DNA of 64,000 nt from Fluviirhizobium alvei. Lineage in GTDB: Bacteria; Pseudomonadota; Alphaproteobacteria; Rhizobiales; Rhizobiaceae. Positions 39,619-51,089 of the stretch are shown here, one piece after another (within the stretch, counting starts at the first letter, position 1; each line of letters opens with the position of its first letter). The stretch lies in contig NZ_JAUOZU010000010.1 in the NCBI RefSeq assembly GCF_030551875.1, positions 124,001 to 188,000 on the forward strand, in the 5' to 3' direction. The notes under the pieces were generated by a model that was given only the letters and a program-made list of their open reading frames with translations, searched no databases and was not told where the DNA came from. Made by a program: the position numbers and the translations under genes.

Positions 39619-40872
39619 TCAGTGCGCCACGGCCGCGGCAGCCGCTTCGTCGATCAGACGGCCGGACCGGAATCGGTCGAGCGTCAGGCCGGCGCCGAGC
39701 TTGTGCGGTTCGTCGCGCGCGATGAGATGCGCAAACAGGTTGGCCGAACCCGGGGTCGCCTTGAAGCCGCCCGTGCCCCAGCCGCAATTGACATAGAGTC
39801 CCTTGACCGGGGTCTTGGACTGGATCGCCGAACGGTCGGGTGTGTTGTCGGTGATGCCACCCCACTGGCGCATCATCTTCACGCGCCGGAAGATCGGGAA
39901 GATCTCGCAGATGGCATCGAGCGTGTGAGTGATGATCTGCAAGCCGCCGGTCTGCGAATAGGAATTGTATTGGTCCGTGCCGGCACCGATGACCAGTTCG
40001 CCCTTGTCGGACTGGGAAATATAGGCATGGACGGTGTTCGACATCACGACGCAGGGGAAGATCGGCTTCAGCGGCTCGGAAACGAGCGCCTGCAGCGGCG
40101 TCGAATGCAGCGGCACGCGCACGCCGGCCATCTGCATGATCACCGAATTGTGGCCGGAGGCAGACACACCGATTTTCTTGGCGCCGATGAAGCCGCGCGT
40201 CGTATCCACACCGGTCACGCCGCCATCGGCTCCACGACGGATGCCGGTCACTTCGCAATTCTGGATGATATGGACGCCGCGATCGGATGCCGCACGCGCA
40301 TAGCCCCAGGCCACCGCGTCATGGCGCGCAGTGCCGCCACGGCGCTGCAGAGCAGCACCATTGATCGGATAACGGGCAGTCGCCGAGATATCGAGCGGCG
40401 GGCAATAGGCCTTTGCCTGCTCGGGCGTCAGCCACTCGTTGTCGATGCCATAGAGACGATTGGCATGGACGTGGCGCTTGAAGCTCTGCTGGTCATGGAT
40501 GTTGTGCGACAGCATCATGACGCCGCGCGGCGAATACATGACGTTGTAGTTCAGCTCCTGCGACAGGCCTTCCCACAGCTTGAGCGAATGTTCATAGATA
40601 TCCATGCTCTCTTCATAGAGATAGTTCGAGCGGATGATCGTGGTGTTGCGGCCCGTATTGCCGCCACCGAGCCAGCCCTTTTCGATCACCGCGATATTGG
40701 TGATGCCGTGCTCCTTGGCAAGGTAATAGGCAGCGCCCAGACCATGTCCGCCACCACCAACGATGATGACGTCATATTCCTTGCGCGGCTCGGGCGAGGT
40801 CCATTGCTTTTCCCAACCCGTGTGCCCCCTCAGGGCTTCCCGTGCCACGGCGAAGACCGAATATTTGCGCAT
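39619..40872 (-). CDS. soxB: Sarcosine oxidase beta subunit SoxB
   Basis: The 417-residue catalytic beta subunit that oxidises the secondary amine. The FAD-binding motif is YDVIIVGGGGHGLGAAYYLA near residue 32, followed by EKGWLGGGNTGRNTTIIRSN. In characterised enzymes this subunit also holds covalent FMN. The ATG at 40872 begins the conserved MRKYSVFAVAREALRGHTGW and has GGAG 9 bases upstream; the open frame extends a further 52 codons upstream without family similarity. First gene of soxBDAG, and its promoter region faces rpsU divergently. Confidence 0.95.
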   Translation of the reverse strand: MRKYSVFAVAREALRGHTGWEKQWTSPEPRKEYDVIIVGGGGHGLGAAYYLAKEHGITNIAVIEKGWLGGGNTGRNTTIIRSNYLYEESMDIYEHSLKLWEGLSQELNYNVMYSPRGVMMLSHNIHDQQSFKRHVHANRLYGIDNEWLTPEQAKAYCPPLDISATARYPINGAALQRRGGTARHDAVAWGYARAASDRGVHIIQNCEVTGIRRGADGGVTGVDTTRGFIGAKKIGVSASGHNSVIMQMAGVRVPLHSTPLQALVSEPLKPIFPCVVMSNTVHAYISQSDKGELVIGAGTDQYNSYSQTGGLQIITHTLDAICEIFPIFRRVKMMRQWGGITDNTPDRSAIQSKTPVKGLYVNCGWGTGGFKATPGSANLFAHLIARDEPHKLGAGLTLDRFRSGRLIDEAAAAAVAH

Positions 40873-41178
40873 CCGCTTAACTCCAGTTCCAAGCGGCGAA
40901 TTGCCGGCGTAGATGCCATCAATTCGCAGATTTACGACACGAACAACGTTTTCTTTGCGACGCTTTTGCACCATATTTCGGCGAAGGTCCAATCCCACGC
41001 CGACCATGCATTTCACACGAAAAACCACCGAAGGGTCTGGACTTGCCGGGCATCATCTGCTATCGGCATCTCCCAATCGCTTGGCTCTTGCGGCTGAGCG
41101 CGATGAATTATGTTTTTCTCTGGCCGGCAACTGTGCATCGACCTGGGGAACCAACTCAAGATAAGGATCGGGATTCAC
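40873..41178. other. Divergent intergenic region soxB/rpsU
   Basis: This 306-base gap must hold promoters for soxBDAG (minus) and rpsU (plus). I find no clear -35/-10 pair, palindrome, tRNA or known riboswitch. It is somewhat less GC-rich than its neighbours, and short frames in it lack convincing features. Confidence 0.5.
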
Positions 41179-41409
41179 GTGCAGGTATTGGTTCGCGACA
41201 ACAATGTTGATCAGGCTCTTCGCGCGCTCAAGAAAAAAATGCAGCGCGAGGGCATTTTCCGTGAAATGAAGATGCGCGACTATTACGAAAAGCCGTCGCA
41301 GAAGAAGGCTCGCGAGAAGGCTGAAGCTGTTCGCCGCGTTCGCAAGCTGGCCCGCAAGCGCGCACAGCGCGAAGGCCTGGTTGCCGGTGGTCGCACGTCC
41401 GCTCGTTGA
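41179..41409 (+). CDS. rpsU: 30S ribosomal protein S21 (bS21)
   Basis: A 76-residue S21 with the canonical [20 protein letters not shown] opening, [20 protein letters not shown] middle and an Arg/Lys-rich tail extended as in alphaproteobacteria. The start is a GTG with GGGA 6 bases upstream; an in-frame ATG 23 codons earlier would add an unrelated extension. It acts in the 30S platform during initiation. A strong terminator follows 36 bases later. Confidence 0.95.
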   Translation: MQVLVRDNNVDQALRALKKKMQREGIFREMKMRDYYEKPSQKKAREKAEAVRRVRKLARKRAQREGLVAGGRTSAR

Positions 41410-41445
41410 TCTGCCGTCTTTCTGACGAAATCTGATGTGAATGCT

Positions 41446-41479
41446 GGCGGGGGCGATTTTATTTCGCCACCGCCTTTTT
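41446..41479 (+). terminator. Intrinsic terminator of rpsU
   Basis: GGCGGGGGCGA pairs with TCGCCACCGCC (11 pairs, one G:A mismatch) around a TTTTATT loop, followed by five T. It makes rpsU monocistronic relative to the TPR gene. Confidence 0.88.
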
Positions 41480-41527
41480 AAATTGGGGTGCTGCTTCGAA
41501 AGGCGGCGTGCGGAAAGAATTGAAATC

Positions 41528-42415
41528 ATGGTCGAAGTTACTGGTGAGAGCCTGATCGCCTCCGAAAAGGGTGCACGGGGACTGTCCCTGCGATCGCTTG
41601 GGACCGGCATCCTCTTCGCTGCGATGGCGACGTTTCTCGTTGCCTGCAATACCACCGACACGACCGACACGATTCGCATCAACAAGGAACAGGGCACCGA
41701 GGAGAACATCGCCTCGCTGACGGCAGTGATCGAATCGAACCCGCGTGACCCTGAAGGCTACAATACCCGCGGCTCCGCCTATGGTCGCGCCGGCGAATAC
41801 AAGCGCGCCCTTGGCGACTTCAATCAGGCTCTGGAGCTCGATCCCCGCTTCTACAAAGCCTATGCGAACCGCGGCTTCATCTATCGTCTGATGGGCGAAC
41901 CGGAAAATGCGCTCTCGGATTACAACACCGCGCTGCAGCTCAATCCGCGTTATGACGTCGCCTATATCGGCCGTGGCAACATCTATTACCACGCCAACCA
42001 GCTCGATGCCGCCATGAACGATTTCAACAAGGCGATCGGGCTCGATACGACCGATCCGCGCGCCTACCATCGTCGTGGCCTGATCTTCCAGCGGCGCGGC
42101 AACCACGAGCGCGCCATCGAGGATTTCTCGACCGCCATTTCGCTGTCGCCGAACTCCGCCGAACCCTATAACGGTCGCGGTATCTCCTATGTCGCCCTCA
42201 ATGACGACGACAATGCCTTTGCCGATTTCAACCATGCAATCGAGCTCGATGGCAAACTGGCGGAGTCCTGGGCCAACCAGGCGCTCATCTATGAACGTCG
42301 CGGCGAACTGAAGCGGGCCTACAAATCCTATTCGCACGCCCTGTCGCTCGATCCGAAATACCAGCCGGCCCGCGATGGCGTTGCCCGCACACGCGGCGCC
42401 GTTCAGGTGAATTGA
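41528..42415 (+). CDS. TPR-repeat lipoprotein
   Basis: A 295-residue predicted lipoprotein: signal segment LGTGILFAAMATFLVAC with the lipobox cysteine at C40, then about six tetratricopeptide repeats (e.g. YNTRGSAYGRAGEYKRALGD, AYANRGFIYRLMGEPENALS, AYIGRGNIYYHANQLDAAMN). The long charged N-region before the hydrophobic stretch is unusual for a lipoprotein, so the start could be later than the ATG at 41528. TPR proteins act as protein-interaction scaffolds, here at a membrane facing the periplasm. A similar gene follows rpsU in agrobacteria, as I recall. Confidence 0.82.
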   Translation: MVEVTGESLIASEKGARGLSLRSLGTGILFAAMATFLVACNTTDTTDTIRINKEQGTEENIASLTAVIESNPRDPEGYNTRGSAYGRAGEYKRALGDFNQALELDPRFYKAYANRGFIYRLMGEPENALSDYNTALQLNPRYDVAYIGRGNIYYHANQLDAAMNDFNKAIGLDTTDPRAYHRRGLIFQRRGNHERAIEDFSTAISLSPNSAEPYNGRGISYVALNDDDNAFADFNHAIELDGKLAESWANQALIYERRGELKRAYKSYSHALSLDPKYQPARDGVARTRGAVQVN

Positions 42416-42437
42416 CCACCAGGCAGCCGCCTCCTAT

Positions 42438-42463
42438 TGTCCGCCTGTCATAGCAGGCGGACA
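42438..42463 (+). other. 10-bp inverted repeat ending 5 bases before a start codon
   Basis: TGTCCGCCTG and CAGGCGGACA flank a 6-base loop (TCATAG). The next gene's ATG lies at 42469, so the only purine-rich stretch that could act as ribosome-binding site (AGGCGGA) is inside the 3' arm. There is no T run, so it is unlikely to be a terminator. It may be a translation-controlling hairpin or a protein-binding palindrome. Confidence 0.55.
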
Positions 42464-42468
42464 TGTAA

Positions 42469-43539
42469 ATGAACTCTCCCCACATCATCGTTATCGGCGG
42501 CGGCATCATCGGTGCCTCGATTGCCTGGCATCTTGCGGATGCCGGCGCCAAAACCAGCATCTATTGCCGCGATCCCGGTGGCGTTGCCACCCCGAATTCC
42601 TTTGCATGGATCAATGCCAACTGGGGCAATCCCGAGCCCTACTTCCATCTTCGCCGCCGGTCCATGGACCGCTGGAAACACCTGGCCGAACGCATTCCCG
42701 GCCTTCATCCGGAATGGAACGGATCGATCTGCTACGATCTCGAACCGGAAGGTCTGACGCGCTTCGCCGAAGAGCATGGCAGTTGGGGTTACGGCCTTGC
42801 CCGTATCGATCGCGACGAGATCATCCGGCTCGAACCGAACCTTGCCGATCTCCCCGACTGGGCGTTGAAGATCGACGAGGAGGGCATGATCGAACCGCAC
42901 GAGGCGGCACTCGCGTTTCTTTCCGATGCCGAACGAAAGGGCGCCAAAGTCACCCGCAATCAGTCGGTCAAGCGTCTGATCCTGCGCGATGGCAGGATTT
43001 GCGGGGTAGAAACCGAACTTGGGATTGAGGAAGCCGATAAGGTGGTTCTGGCGGCCGGCGCAGAGACCGCTGCTCTTGCCGCCGCGATCGGCATAACGAT
43101 ACCGATGGAGGCTTCTCCCGGCCTGCTGATGGATACGCACCCTGCCCCGCCGCTCCTCAATCACATCATCGTCGCCCCCGGCATGGAGATGCGACAGGCC
43201 GCCGATGGATCGATCGTTGCCGCGACCTCCTTCAACGGCACCGATCCGGGCGAGGATCCTGAACAGACCGCGAGAACGTTGTTTGCTGATCTCCTGCGTC
43301 GTCTCAAACCCGGCGCGCTCCTCGAATACCGGAATTTCCGCATCGGTTATCGGCCGATGCCAAAGGACGGTTTCCCCATTCTCGGCTGTGCAGAAAATGG
43401 GCCTGGATTGTATATCGCGATAACCCACTCCGGCGTGACGCTGGCGCCGGCGATTGGCGAGATCGCCGCTCGGGAAATCCTGACCGGCGAGGACGAACCG
43501 ATGCTCGCACCCTACAGGCTCTCGCGTTTCGCGGGCTGA
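42469..43539 (+). CDS. FAD-dependent oxidoreductase (DAO family)
   Basis: A 356-residue D-amino-acid oxidase/glycine oxidase-type flavoenzyme. The FAD Rossmann motif HIIVIGGGIIGASIAWHLAD starts at residue 5, and the C-terminal segment YRPMPKDGFPILG followed by GLYIAITHSGVTLAPAIGE is the second FAD-contacting region. It likely oxidises an amine or amino acid; substrate unknown. Nearby soxBDAG is also DAO-related, but this protein is a standalone monomer. A bidirectional hairpin terminator follows it. Confidence 0.85.
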   Translation: MNSPHIIVIGGGIIGASIAWHLADAGAKTSIYCRDPGGVATPNSFAWINANWGNPEPYFHLRRRSMDRWKHLAERIPGLHPEWNGSICYDLEPEGLTRFAEEHGSWGYGLARIDRDEIIRLEPNLADLPDWALKIDEEGMIEPHEAALAFLSDAERKGAKVTRNQSVKRLILRDGRICGVETELGIEEADKVVLAAGAETAALAAAIGITIPMEASPGLLMDTHPAPPLLNHIIVAPGMEMRQAADGSIVAATSFNGTDPGEDPEQTARTLFADLLRRLKPGALLEYRNFRIGYRPMPKDGFPILGCAENGPGLYIAITHSGVTLAPAIGEIAAREILTGEDEPMLAPYRLSRFAG

Positions 43540-43546
43540 AACGAAA

Positions 43547-43575
43547 GAGCCCCGCCGGACAAACCGACGGGGCTC
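43547..43575. terminator. Bidirectional terminator between oxidoreductase and pntB
   Basis: GAGCCCCGCCGG pairs with CCGACGGGGCTC (one mismatch) around ACAAA. On the plus strand CTGTCTTT follows, on the minus strand TTTCGTTTC, so it can end both converging transcripts. Confidence 0.8.
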
Positions 43576-43609
43576 CTGTCTTTATCGATTTATGCGGATC
43601 GTTATCGCA

Positions 43610-45010
43610 TCAATGGGCCATGGCCTTGACGATTTCTTCGGTGACTTTCTTGGCGTCGCCGAGCAGCATCATCGTGCCGTCCTTGTAGAACAGCGTGTTG
43701 TCGATGCCGGCATAACCCGAACCGAGCGAACGCTTGACGAACAGGCAGGTCTTGGCCTTGTCGACGTCGAGGATCGGCATGCCATAGATCGGCGAGGACT
43801 TGTCGTCGCGGGCGGCCGGGTTGGTCACGTCATTGGCGCCGATAACATAGGCAACGTCAGCCTGTGCGAACTCGGAATTGATGTCTTCCAGTTCGAACAC
43901 GTCATCGTAGGGCACATTGGCCTCGGCGAGCAGGACGTTCATGTGACCGGGCATGCGGCCTGCCACCGGATGGATGGCATACTTGACCTCGACGCCGGCT
44001 TCCTTGAGCTTGTCACCCATTTCGCGCAGCGCATGCTGGGCCTGGGCAACGGCCATGCCGTAACCGGGCACGATGATGACCTTGGACGCATTCGCCATCA
44101 GATAGGCCGCGTCATCGGCAGAGCCGAGCTTGACCGTCTTGTCCGAATTGTCCGCACCGCCAGCGGCAGCCGCATCGCCACCAAAGCCACCGAGGATGAC
44201 CGAGATGAACGACCGGTTCATGCCTTTGCACATGATGTAGCTGAGGATGGCGCCTGAGGAACCCACAAGAGCGCCGGTGATGATCAGCGCCAGGTTGCCG
44301 AGCGTGAAGCCGATGCCTGCCGCTGCCCAGCCCGAATAGGAGTTGAGCATCGAGACGACAACCGGCATGTCGGCGCCACCGATCGGAACGATCAGGAGCA
44401 CGCCGAAGGCCAGCGAGAGCAGCACGATCAGCCAGAAGACGAAGTGGCTTTCGGTCGCGACCAGAACGCCGATCAACAGCACGATGGCGATAGCGATCGC
44501 AAGATTGATCACATGCCGCATCGGCAGCATGATCGGCTTGCCGGACATGCGACCGTCAAGCTTCAGGAAGGCGATGATCGAGCCGGTGAAGGTGATGGCG
44601 CCGATCGCCACGCCCAGCGACATTTCGACGAGCGCCTGACCATGGATCGAACCGATTTCGCCGATACCGAAGGAAGCCGGGGCATAAAGTGCGGCGGCTG
44701 CGACGAGCACGGCAGCAAGACCGACGAGCGAATGGAACCCGGCGACAAGCTGCGGCATCGAGGTCATGGCGATCCTGCGGGCGATGACCGCACCGATACC
44801 GCCACCGACAGCAAGACCGCCGAGGATCAGCACCCAGCCCAGAACGGACGGCGTGGCAAGCAGCAGCGTGGTGACGATCGAGATCGCCATGCCAACCATG
44901 CCGTAGGTATTGCCCTTGCGGCTGGTTGCCGGATGCGACAGGCCACGCAGCGCCATGATGAACAGCACGCCGGAGACCAGATAAAGGAAGGCTGCGAGAT
45001 TGACTGACAT
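43610..45010 (-). CDS. pntB: NAD(P) transhydrogenase beta subunit PntB
   Basis: A 466-residue beta subunit of the proton-translocating transhydrogenase. About eight or nine membrane helices fill the first 280 residues, followed by the soluble NADP(H) domain with VIIVPGYGMAVAQAQHALRE and KYAIHPVAGRMPGHMNVLLAE. With PntAA and PntAB it uses the proton gradient to reduce NADP+ by NADH. Last gene of the minus-strand operon, 11 bases after pntAB, ending at the shared terminator. Confidence 0.96.
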   Translation of the reverse strand: MSVNLAAFLYLVSGVLFIMALRGLSHPATSRKGNTYGMVGMAISIVTTLLLATPSVLGWVLILGGLAVGGGIGAVIARRIAMTSMPQLVAGFHSLVGLAAVLVAAAALYAPASFGIGEIGSIHGQALVEMSLGVAIGAITFTGSIIAFLKLDGRMSGKPIMLPMRHVINLAIAIAIVLLIGVLVATESHFVFWLIVLLSLAFGVLLIVPIGGADMPVVVSMLNSYSGWAAAGIGFTLGNLALIITGALVGSSGAILSYIMCKGMNRSFISVILGGFGGDAAAAGGADNSDKTVKLGSADDAAYLMANASKVIIVPGYGMAVAQAQHALREMGDKLKEAGVEVKYAIHPVAGRMPGHMNVLLAEANVPYDDVFELEDINSEFAQADVAYVIGANDVTNPAARDDKSSPIYGMPILDVDKAKTCLFVKRSLGSGYAGIDNTLFYKDGTMMLLGDAKKVTEEIVKAMAH

Positions 45011-45021
45011 CTAGGCCGCCC

Positions 45022-45429
45022 TCACTTTTCTTTTTTCTTGTACATGGCAAGCATGCGCTGGGTGACCAGGAAGCCGCCAAAGATGTTGATCGAAGCGAGG
45101 ATCAGCGCCACGAAGCCGAAACCGGTGGCCCAGCCGGCAGCCGAAAGGCCAACCGCAAGCAGCGCACCGACGACGATCACCGACGAGATCGCGTTGGTCA
45201 CAGCCATCAGCGGCGTGTGCAACGCAGGCGTAACCGACCAGACGACATAGTAGCCGACGAAGATCGACAGGACGAAAATCGCCAGGCGGAAAACGAACGG
45301 ATCGATCACGCCACCGGACAGAGCATGTGCGGCATCAGCGATCGACGGTTCGGTTGCAACGGCCTGCTGGACGGCGCTGACGGCCTGATCGAGATTTTCA
45401 AGCGCCTTGTTGAGTGTTTCCGATGCCAT
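45022..45429 (-). CDS. pntAB: NAD(P) transhydrogenase membrane alpha-2 subunit PntAB
   Basis: A 135-residue membrane subunit that corresponds to the C-terminal membrane part of E. coli PntA; three to four helices are visible ([58 protein letters not shown]). The N-terminal 50 residues are a soluble helical extension. The split alpha subunit is usual in alphaproteobacteria. The ATG lies one base after the pntAA stop; an open frame upstream overlaps pntAA and is ignored. Confidence 0.93.
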   Translation of the reverse strand: MASETLNKALENLDQAVSAVQQAVATEPSIADAAHALSGGVIDPFVFRLAIFVLSIFVGYYVVWSVTPALHTPLMAVTNAISSVIVVGALLAVGLSAAGWATGFGFVALILASINIFGGFLVTQRMLAMYKKKEK

Positions 45430-45430
45430 C

Positions 45431-46573
45431 TCAAGCCTCCTTGCTGCCGCCGAAATTCGGATGCACGACAGCGCCGCCATGGGTCAGCATTGTCGCCTTG
45501 ATGAGCTCGTCGTCGAGCTTGAGAGCCAGGTCCTTCGTTTCCTTGGAAATCATCGTTTCCAGGAAGGTCACGAGGTTCTTCGCATAAAGCAGCGACGCGG
45601 AAGCAGCAACGCGGCCGGCCACATTGGCATGACCGATGACCTTGACACCCTCGACATCGACCACTTCACCAGCAACGACACCTTCGATGTTGCCGCCGCG
45701 TTCGACCGCGAGGTCAACAGCCACCGATCCGGGCTTCATCGACTTCAGCATCTCGCGGCTGACGAGACGCGGCGCCGGGCGGCCCGGAATGAGCGCCGTG
45801 GTGATGACGATATCCTGCTTGGCGATATGGTCGGCAACCAAGGCTGCCTGCTTCGCCTGATATTCAGCCGACATCGGCTTGGCGTAACCGGCTGCGGTTT
45901 CCGCAGCCTTGAACTCTTCATCCTCGACCGCAATGAACTTGGCGCCGAGCGAGGCAACCTGTTCCTTTGCAGCGGGGCGAACGTCGGTAGCCGAGACCAC
46001 GGCGCCGAGACGGCGCGCGGTCGCAATGGCCTGAAGACCGGCAACGCCGGCACCCATGACAAAAACCTTGGCAGCGGGAACGGTTCCGGCTGCCGTCATC
46101 ATCATCGGCATGGCGCGGTCATATTCGGCAGCCGCATCGATCACAGCCTGATAACCGGCGAGGTTTGCCTGAGACGACAGAACGTCCATCGATTGGGCAC
46201 GGGTGATGCGCGGCATCAACTCCATGGCAAAGCTGGAAAGACCGGCCTTGGCCATGGTCTCGATGGCTGCTTCGTTGCCATAGGGATCCATGATCGCAAT
46301 GACGACCGCGCCTGACTTGTAACCGGTGACTTCGCCATCCGTCGGACGACGAACCTTCAGAACGACGTCGGCGGCTTTTGCATCGGCAGCCGTGCCGATC
46401 CGCGCGCCCATCTTCTCATAGTCAGCATCCGGGATACGGGAGGATAGACCCGCTCCCGCCTCGATGACGACATCGAGACCGAGCGCCTTCATCTTTTTCA
46501 CCGTATCAGGTGACGCCGCAACGCGCGGCTCGCCGGGGTCAACCTCCCGGGCCACGAAAACCAAACTGGTCAA
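45431..46573 (-). CDS. pntAA: NAD(P) transhydrogenase NAD-binding alpha-1 subunit PntAA
   Basis: A 380-residue soluble alanine-dehydrogenase-like subunit that binds NAD(H). It shows [21 protein letters not shown] at the N-terminus, the Rossmann motif [21 protein letters not shown] and [17 protein letters not shown] chose a TTG start at 46573 because GGGAGA lies 6 bases upstream and the conserved part begins immediately; a TTG six codons earlier lacks a site. The rare start may limit its level. It follows the COX IV-like gene by 79 bases. Confidence 0.93.
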   Translation of the reverse strand: MTSLVFVAREVDPGEPRVAASPDTVKKMKALGLDVVIEAGAGLSSRIPDADYEKMGARIGTAADAKAADVVLKVRRPTDGEVTGYKSGAVVIAIMDPYGNEAAIETMAKAGLSSFAMELMPRITRAQSMDVLSSQANLAGYQAVIDAAAEYDRAMPMMMTAAGTVPAAKVFVMGAGVAGLQAIATARRLGAVVSATDVRPAAKEQVASLGAKFIAVEDEEFKAAETAAGYAKPMSAEYQAKQAALVADHIAKQDIVITTALIPGRPAPRLVSREMLKSMKPGSVAVDLAVERGGNIEGVVAGEVVDVEGVKVIGHANVAGRVAASASLLYAKNLVTFLETMISKETKDLALKLDDELIKATMLTHGGAVVHPNFGGSKEA

Positions 46574-46652
46574 CGATTTTCTCCCAAACAATAGTCCCGA
46601 TCAGGCTTCACCCGGCCAGACATCGGTCCGGCCGCGATCGATCAAGCCATGA

Positions 46653-46874
46653 TCAGAGAATGAAGAAGCCAAGCACGTTCAGGACGATGAAGAGCAGCGT
46701 CGAGAAGAAGAAGCCAGCCTTGGTGAAGAAACCGGCGGCCATGCAGATCATCAAAATGACCAGCGCCATCGTGCCGTATTTGGCGGCATTGAGAAAGCCG
46801 TTATAGGTCTTCTCGTGCTCGGCATAGTCCATGGAAGCGCCCACTTCCACCGGTCCGGAATGATGTTCAGCCAT
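46653..46874 (-). CDS. aa3-type cytochrome c oxidase subunit IV-like small protein
   Basis: A 73-residue protein of the bacterial aa3 oxidase subunit IV family (COX4_pro_2 type): a soluble N-terminus with MDYAEHEKTYNGFL, then two hydrophobic stretches (YGTMALVILMICMAAGFF and AGFFFSTLLFIVLNVLGFFIL). In Paracoccus the homologue is a single-helix accessory subunit of the oxidase. The ATG at 46874 has a GGGGAGA site. It heads the pnt operon here; no other oxidase genes are nearby. Confidence 0.82.
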   Translation of the reverse strand: MAEHHSGPVEVGASMDYAEHEKTYNGFLNAAKYGTMALVILMICMAAGFFTKAGFFFSTLLFIVLNVLGFFIL

Positions 46875-47052
46875 TAAAGTCTCCCCAAAGCAAATTGCAA
46901 CGCCAGCCATTTCAACAGGCCAGGATTGGATCAGGTGAAAACCCTGACAATCCAGCCCGGACGCCATCCGGGATTACACAAAGCAATAGGGAATCGCAAT
47001 GCAGCGAAAACCCTCAAACGTCATAAAAACGATTATATGCGACACGAAAATG

Positions 47053-47084
47053 AAAAATGCTCCGGGTGAGTGCACCCGGAGCAT
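47053..47084 (-). terminator. Intrinsic terminator of the TRAP binding-protein gene
   Basis: On the minus strand ATGCTCCGGGTG pairs with CACCCGGAGCAT (12-bp perfect stem, 4-base loop), followed by TTTTTCATTTT. The remaining gap to 46874 presumably carries the pnt promoter; I could not pick a clear one. Confidence 0.9.
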
Positions 47085-47105
47085 CTCTACGACCTTCGTA
47101 TGATA

Positions 47106-49172
<2,067 letters not shown>

Positions 49173-49194
<22 letters not shown>

Positions 49195-49823
49195 ATGATG
49201 TTCGGCAGCATCCTGCGGAAGAGCCGATAACCAAGCAGCACACTGATTATGGCAAGGTAGAGGAGCGGTCGGGGCGGCCAGCTCTTCACGGCCATCAAAT
49301 AATGGGTGATGCCGAGAAGGGCGATCGGATAGATTACCCAGTGCAGACGCGTCCAGTTGCGGCCCATCTTGCGGATCGAGGCGGCATTCGATGTGACAGC
49401 GAGCGCCAGAAGCCCGACAAATCCCGTCATTCCGATGATGATATAGGGTCGCTTCATCAGATCGGTGGCAATCACCCCGAGATCCAGCCCTCTGTCGAGC
49501 AGGACATAGGTCGCCAGATGCATCAGCGCATAATAAAAGGCGAGAAGTCCGAGCGCGCGGCGGAACCGGACGAGATTGACGCGGGTCAGCTCCCGCAGCG
49601 GTGTCACGATCAAGGTCAGGATGAGAAAACGGATCGCCCATTCGCCCAGCAGATGTTCAAAGCTCTGGACGGGATTGGCACCGAGCGCATTGGTAGCACC
49701 CAGATAGAAATACCATGCCGCCGGGATGAGGCCGACGCCATAGATCACCCAAGGCGACACTTTCGCCAGCGCGCGATTGATGCGTCTTGGCAGATCGACC
49801 GGCTGAACGTTCGCGGTGGCCAT
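49173..49823 (-). CDS. msrQ: Haem-binding membrane subunit MsrQ of the MsrPQ system
   Basis: A 216-residue integral membrane protein with about six helices and conserved haem-ligand histidines (ALMHLATYVLLD, RLHWVIYPIALLGITHYLMA), formerly YedZ. It draws electrons from the quinone pool for periplasmic MsrP. Its ATG overlaps the msrP stop (ATGA). The 3' end overlaps the convergent PuuD-like gene. Confidence 0.93.
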
Positions 49824-50767
49824 CAGTAATTGACCTGCAGGTCCATGCCGGCATAGAGCGAGGCGACTTCGTCGGCATAACCGTTGAACATTTCGGTCTG
49901 ACGCTTCTTGCCGCCGAAAAAGCCGCCGGAACCGATGACGCTCTCACTGGCCTGGCTCCAGCGCGGATGGTCCTTCGTCGGGTTGACGTTTGAGTAGAAG
50001 CCATATTCCTGCGGTGCCGCCGTGTTCCAGGCCGTCACCGGCTGCGTTTCGACAAGCGTGATCGCTTCGATCGACTTGATGGATTTGAAGCCGTATTTCC
50101 ACGGCACGACCAGCCGCACCGGCGCGCCATTCTGGTTGGGCAAGAGATCGCCATAGATGCCGACAGCCAGCATGGTCAGCGGATGCATGGCTTCATCCAG
50201 GCGCAGCCCCTCACGATAGGGCCAGTCGAGCACCGGATAGAATGTATCGAGACCTGGCATCTCCTTCGGGCGTTGGGCAGTCCGGAAGGCGACATATTTG
50301 GCGCTGCCGAGCGGCTCGGCCTGTTTGATCAGATCGGCCAGCATGAAGCCCGTCCAGGGCAGCACCATTGACCAGGCTTCCACGCAACGAAACCGGTAGA
50401 CCCGCTCCTCGAGCGCCATTTTCGCCATCAGATCGTCGATGTCGAACTCGAGCGGCTTGCCAACCATGCCATCCACCTTGATGGTCCAGGGACGCGGCTT
50501 GAAGTCCTTGGAGTTGGCCGCTGGATCGGACTTCGAGGTGCCGAATTCGTAGAAATTGTTATAGCTGGTGGCATCCTCGCGCGGGGTCAGCGGATCACTG
50601 ACCTTGTAGTTCGATGCCTTGGCAGCAAGTGCTGCGTCCGCCGGCTGGTTTCCGATGCCGATCAGGCCAGCAGCCACCGCCCCGGTCACAAAGGTGCGGC
50701 GATTGAGATAGACACCATGGCTGGTGATTTCCGACGTCGGAACGCGGGGGAACTTGTAGCTTGGCAT
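49823..50767 (-). CDS. msrP: Periplasmic protein-methionine-sulfoxide reductase MsrP
   Basis: A 314-residue molybdopterin enzyme (formerly YedY) that repairs oxidised methionines in periplasmic proteins. A twin-arginine signal is visible ([18 protein letters not shown]), followed by the Mo-ligating cysteine in [15 protein letters not shown] and the cofactor-binding [20 protein letters not shown]. The ATG at 50767 has AGGAGGG upstream. Encoded directly before msrQ and coupled to it. Confidence 0.95.
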   Translation of the reverse strand: MPSYKFPRVPTSEITSHGVYLNRRTFVTGAVAAGLIGIGNQPADAALAAKASNYKVSDPLTPREDATSYNNFYEFGTSKSDPAANSKDFKPRPWTIKVDGMVGKPLEFDIDDLMAKMALEERVYRFRCVEAWSMVLPWTGFMLADLIKQAEPLGSAKYVAFRTAQRPKEMPGLDTFYPVLDWPYREGLRLDEAMHPLTMLAVGIYGDLLPNQNGAPVRLVVPWKYGFKSIKSIEAITLVETQPVTAWNTAAPQEYGFYSNVNPTKDHPRWSQASESVIGSGGFFGGKKRQTEMFNGYADEVASLYAGMDLQVNY

Positions 50768-50882
50768 CGCGAGGCCCTCCTGACTGGCTGTCACGCCTTA
50801 TACGCCGGATTGCCCGCGAAAGTTTCACACGCTTTGTCAATTCGCCGTGAGAGACTGGAACGCCCCTCTCACGCTTTCGACA

Positions 50883-51089
50883 TCAGCGGCGAAAACGGGA
50901 GCGGAGCCAGAACACGCCGAAAAAGGCGAGAATGATCGCAGCGCCAGCGGCAAAACCCAGAATCGGCGAGATCTTTCCAAGCGACAGCACGATCGACGGC
51001 ATGAAATAGAGGCCGGCACAGGCCACCGCCAGGATGATGGCGGCGGCAATCGCATTGTTACGGGTCTGATTGTCGGCAGCCATTGGCAT
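50883..51089 (-). CDS. Small two-helix membrane protein
   Basis: A 68-residue hypothetical protein with two hydrophobic segments (AIAAAIILAVACAGLYFMP and SPILGFAAGAAIILAFFGVFW) and a basic C-terminus RSRFRR, probably an inner-membrane hairpin with both ends inside. Its ATG overlaps the stop of the upstream acetyltransferase gene (ATGA), and AAGGG lies 6 bases before it, which supports real translation. I do not recognise the family. Confidence 0.7.
   Translation of the reverse strand: MPMAADNQTRNNAIAAAIILAVACAGLYFMPSIVLSLGKISPILGFAAGAAIILAFFGVFWLRSRFRR

Noticed and set aside
42469-43539. DAO-family protein as a second SoxB or part of the sarcosine oxidase operon
   Set aside because: It is on the opposite strand, about 1.6 kb from soxB, separated by rpsU and the TPR gene, and its sequence differs clearly from SoxB.
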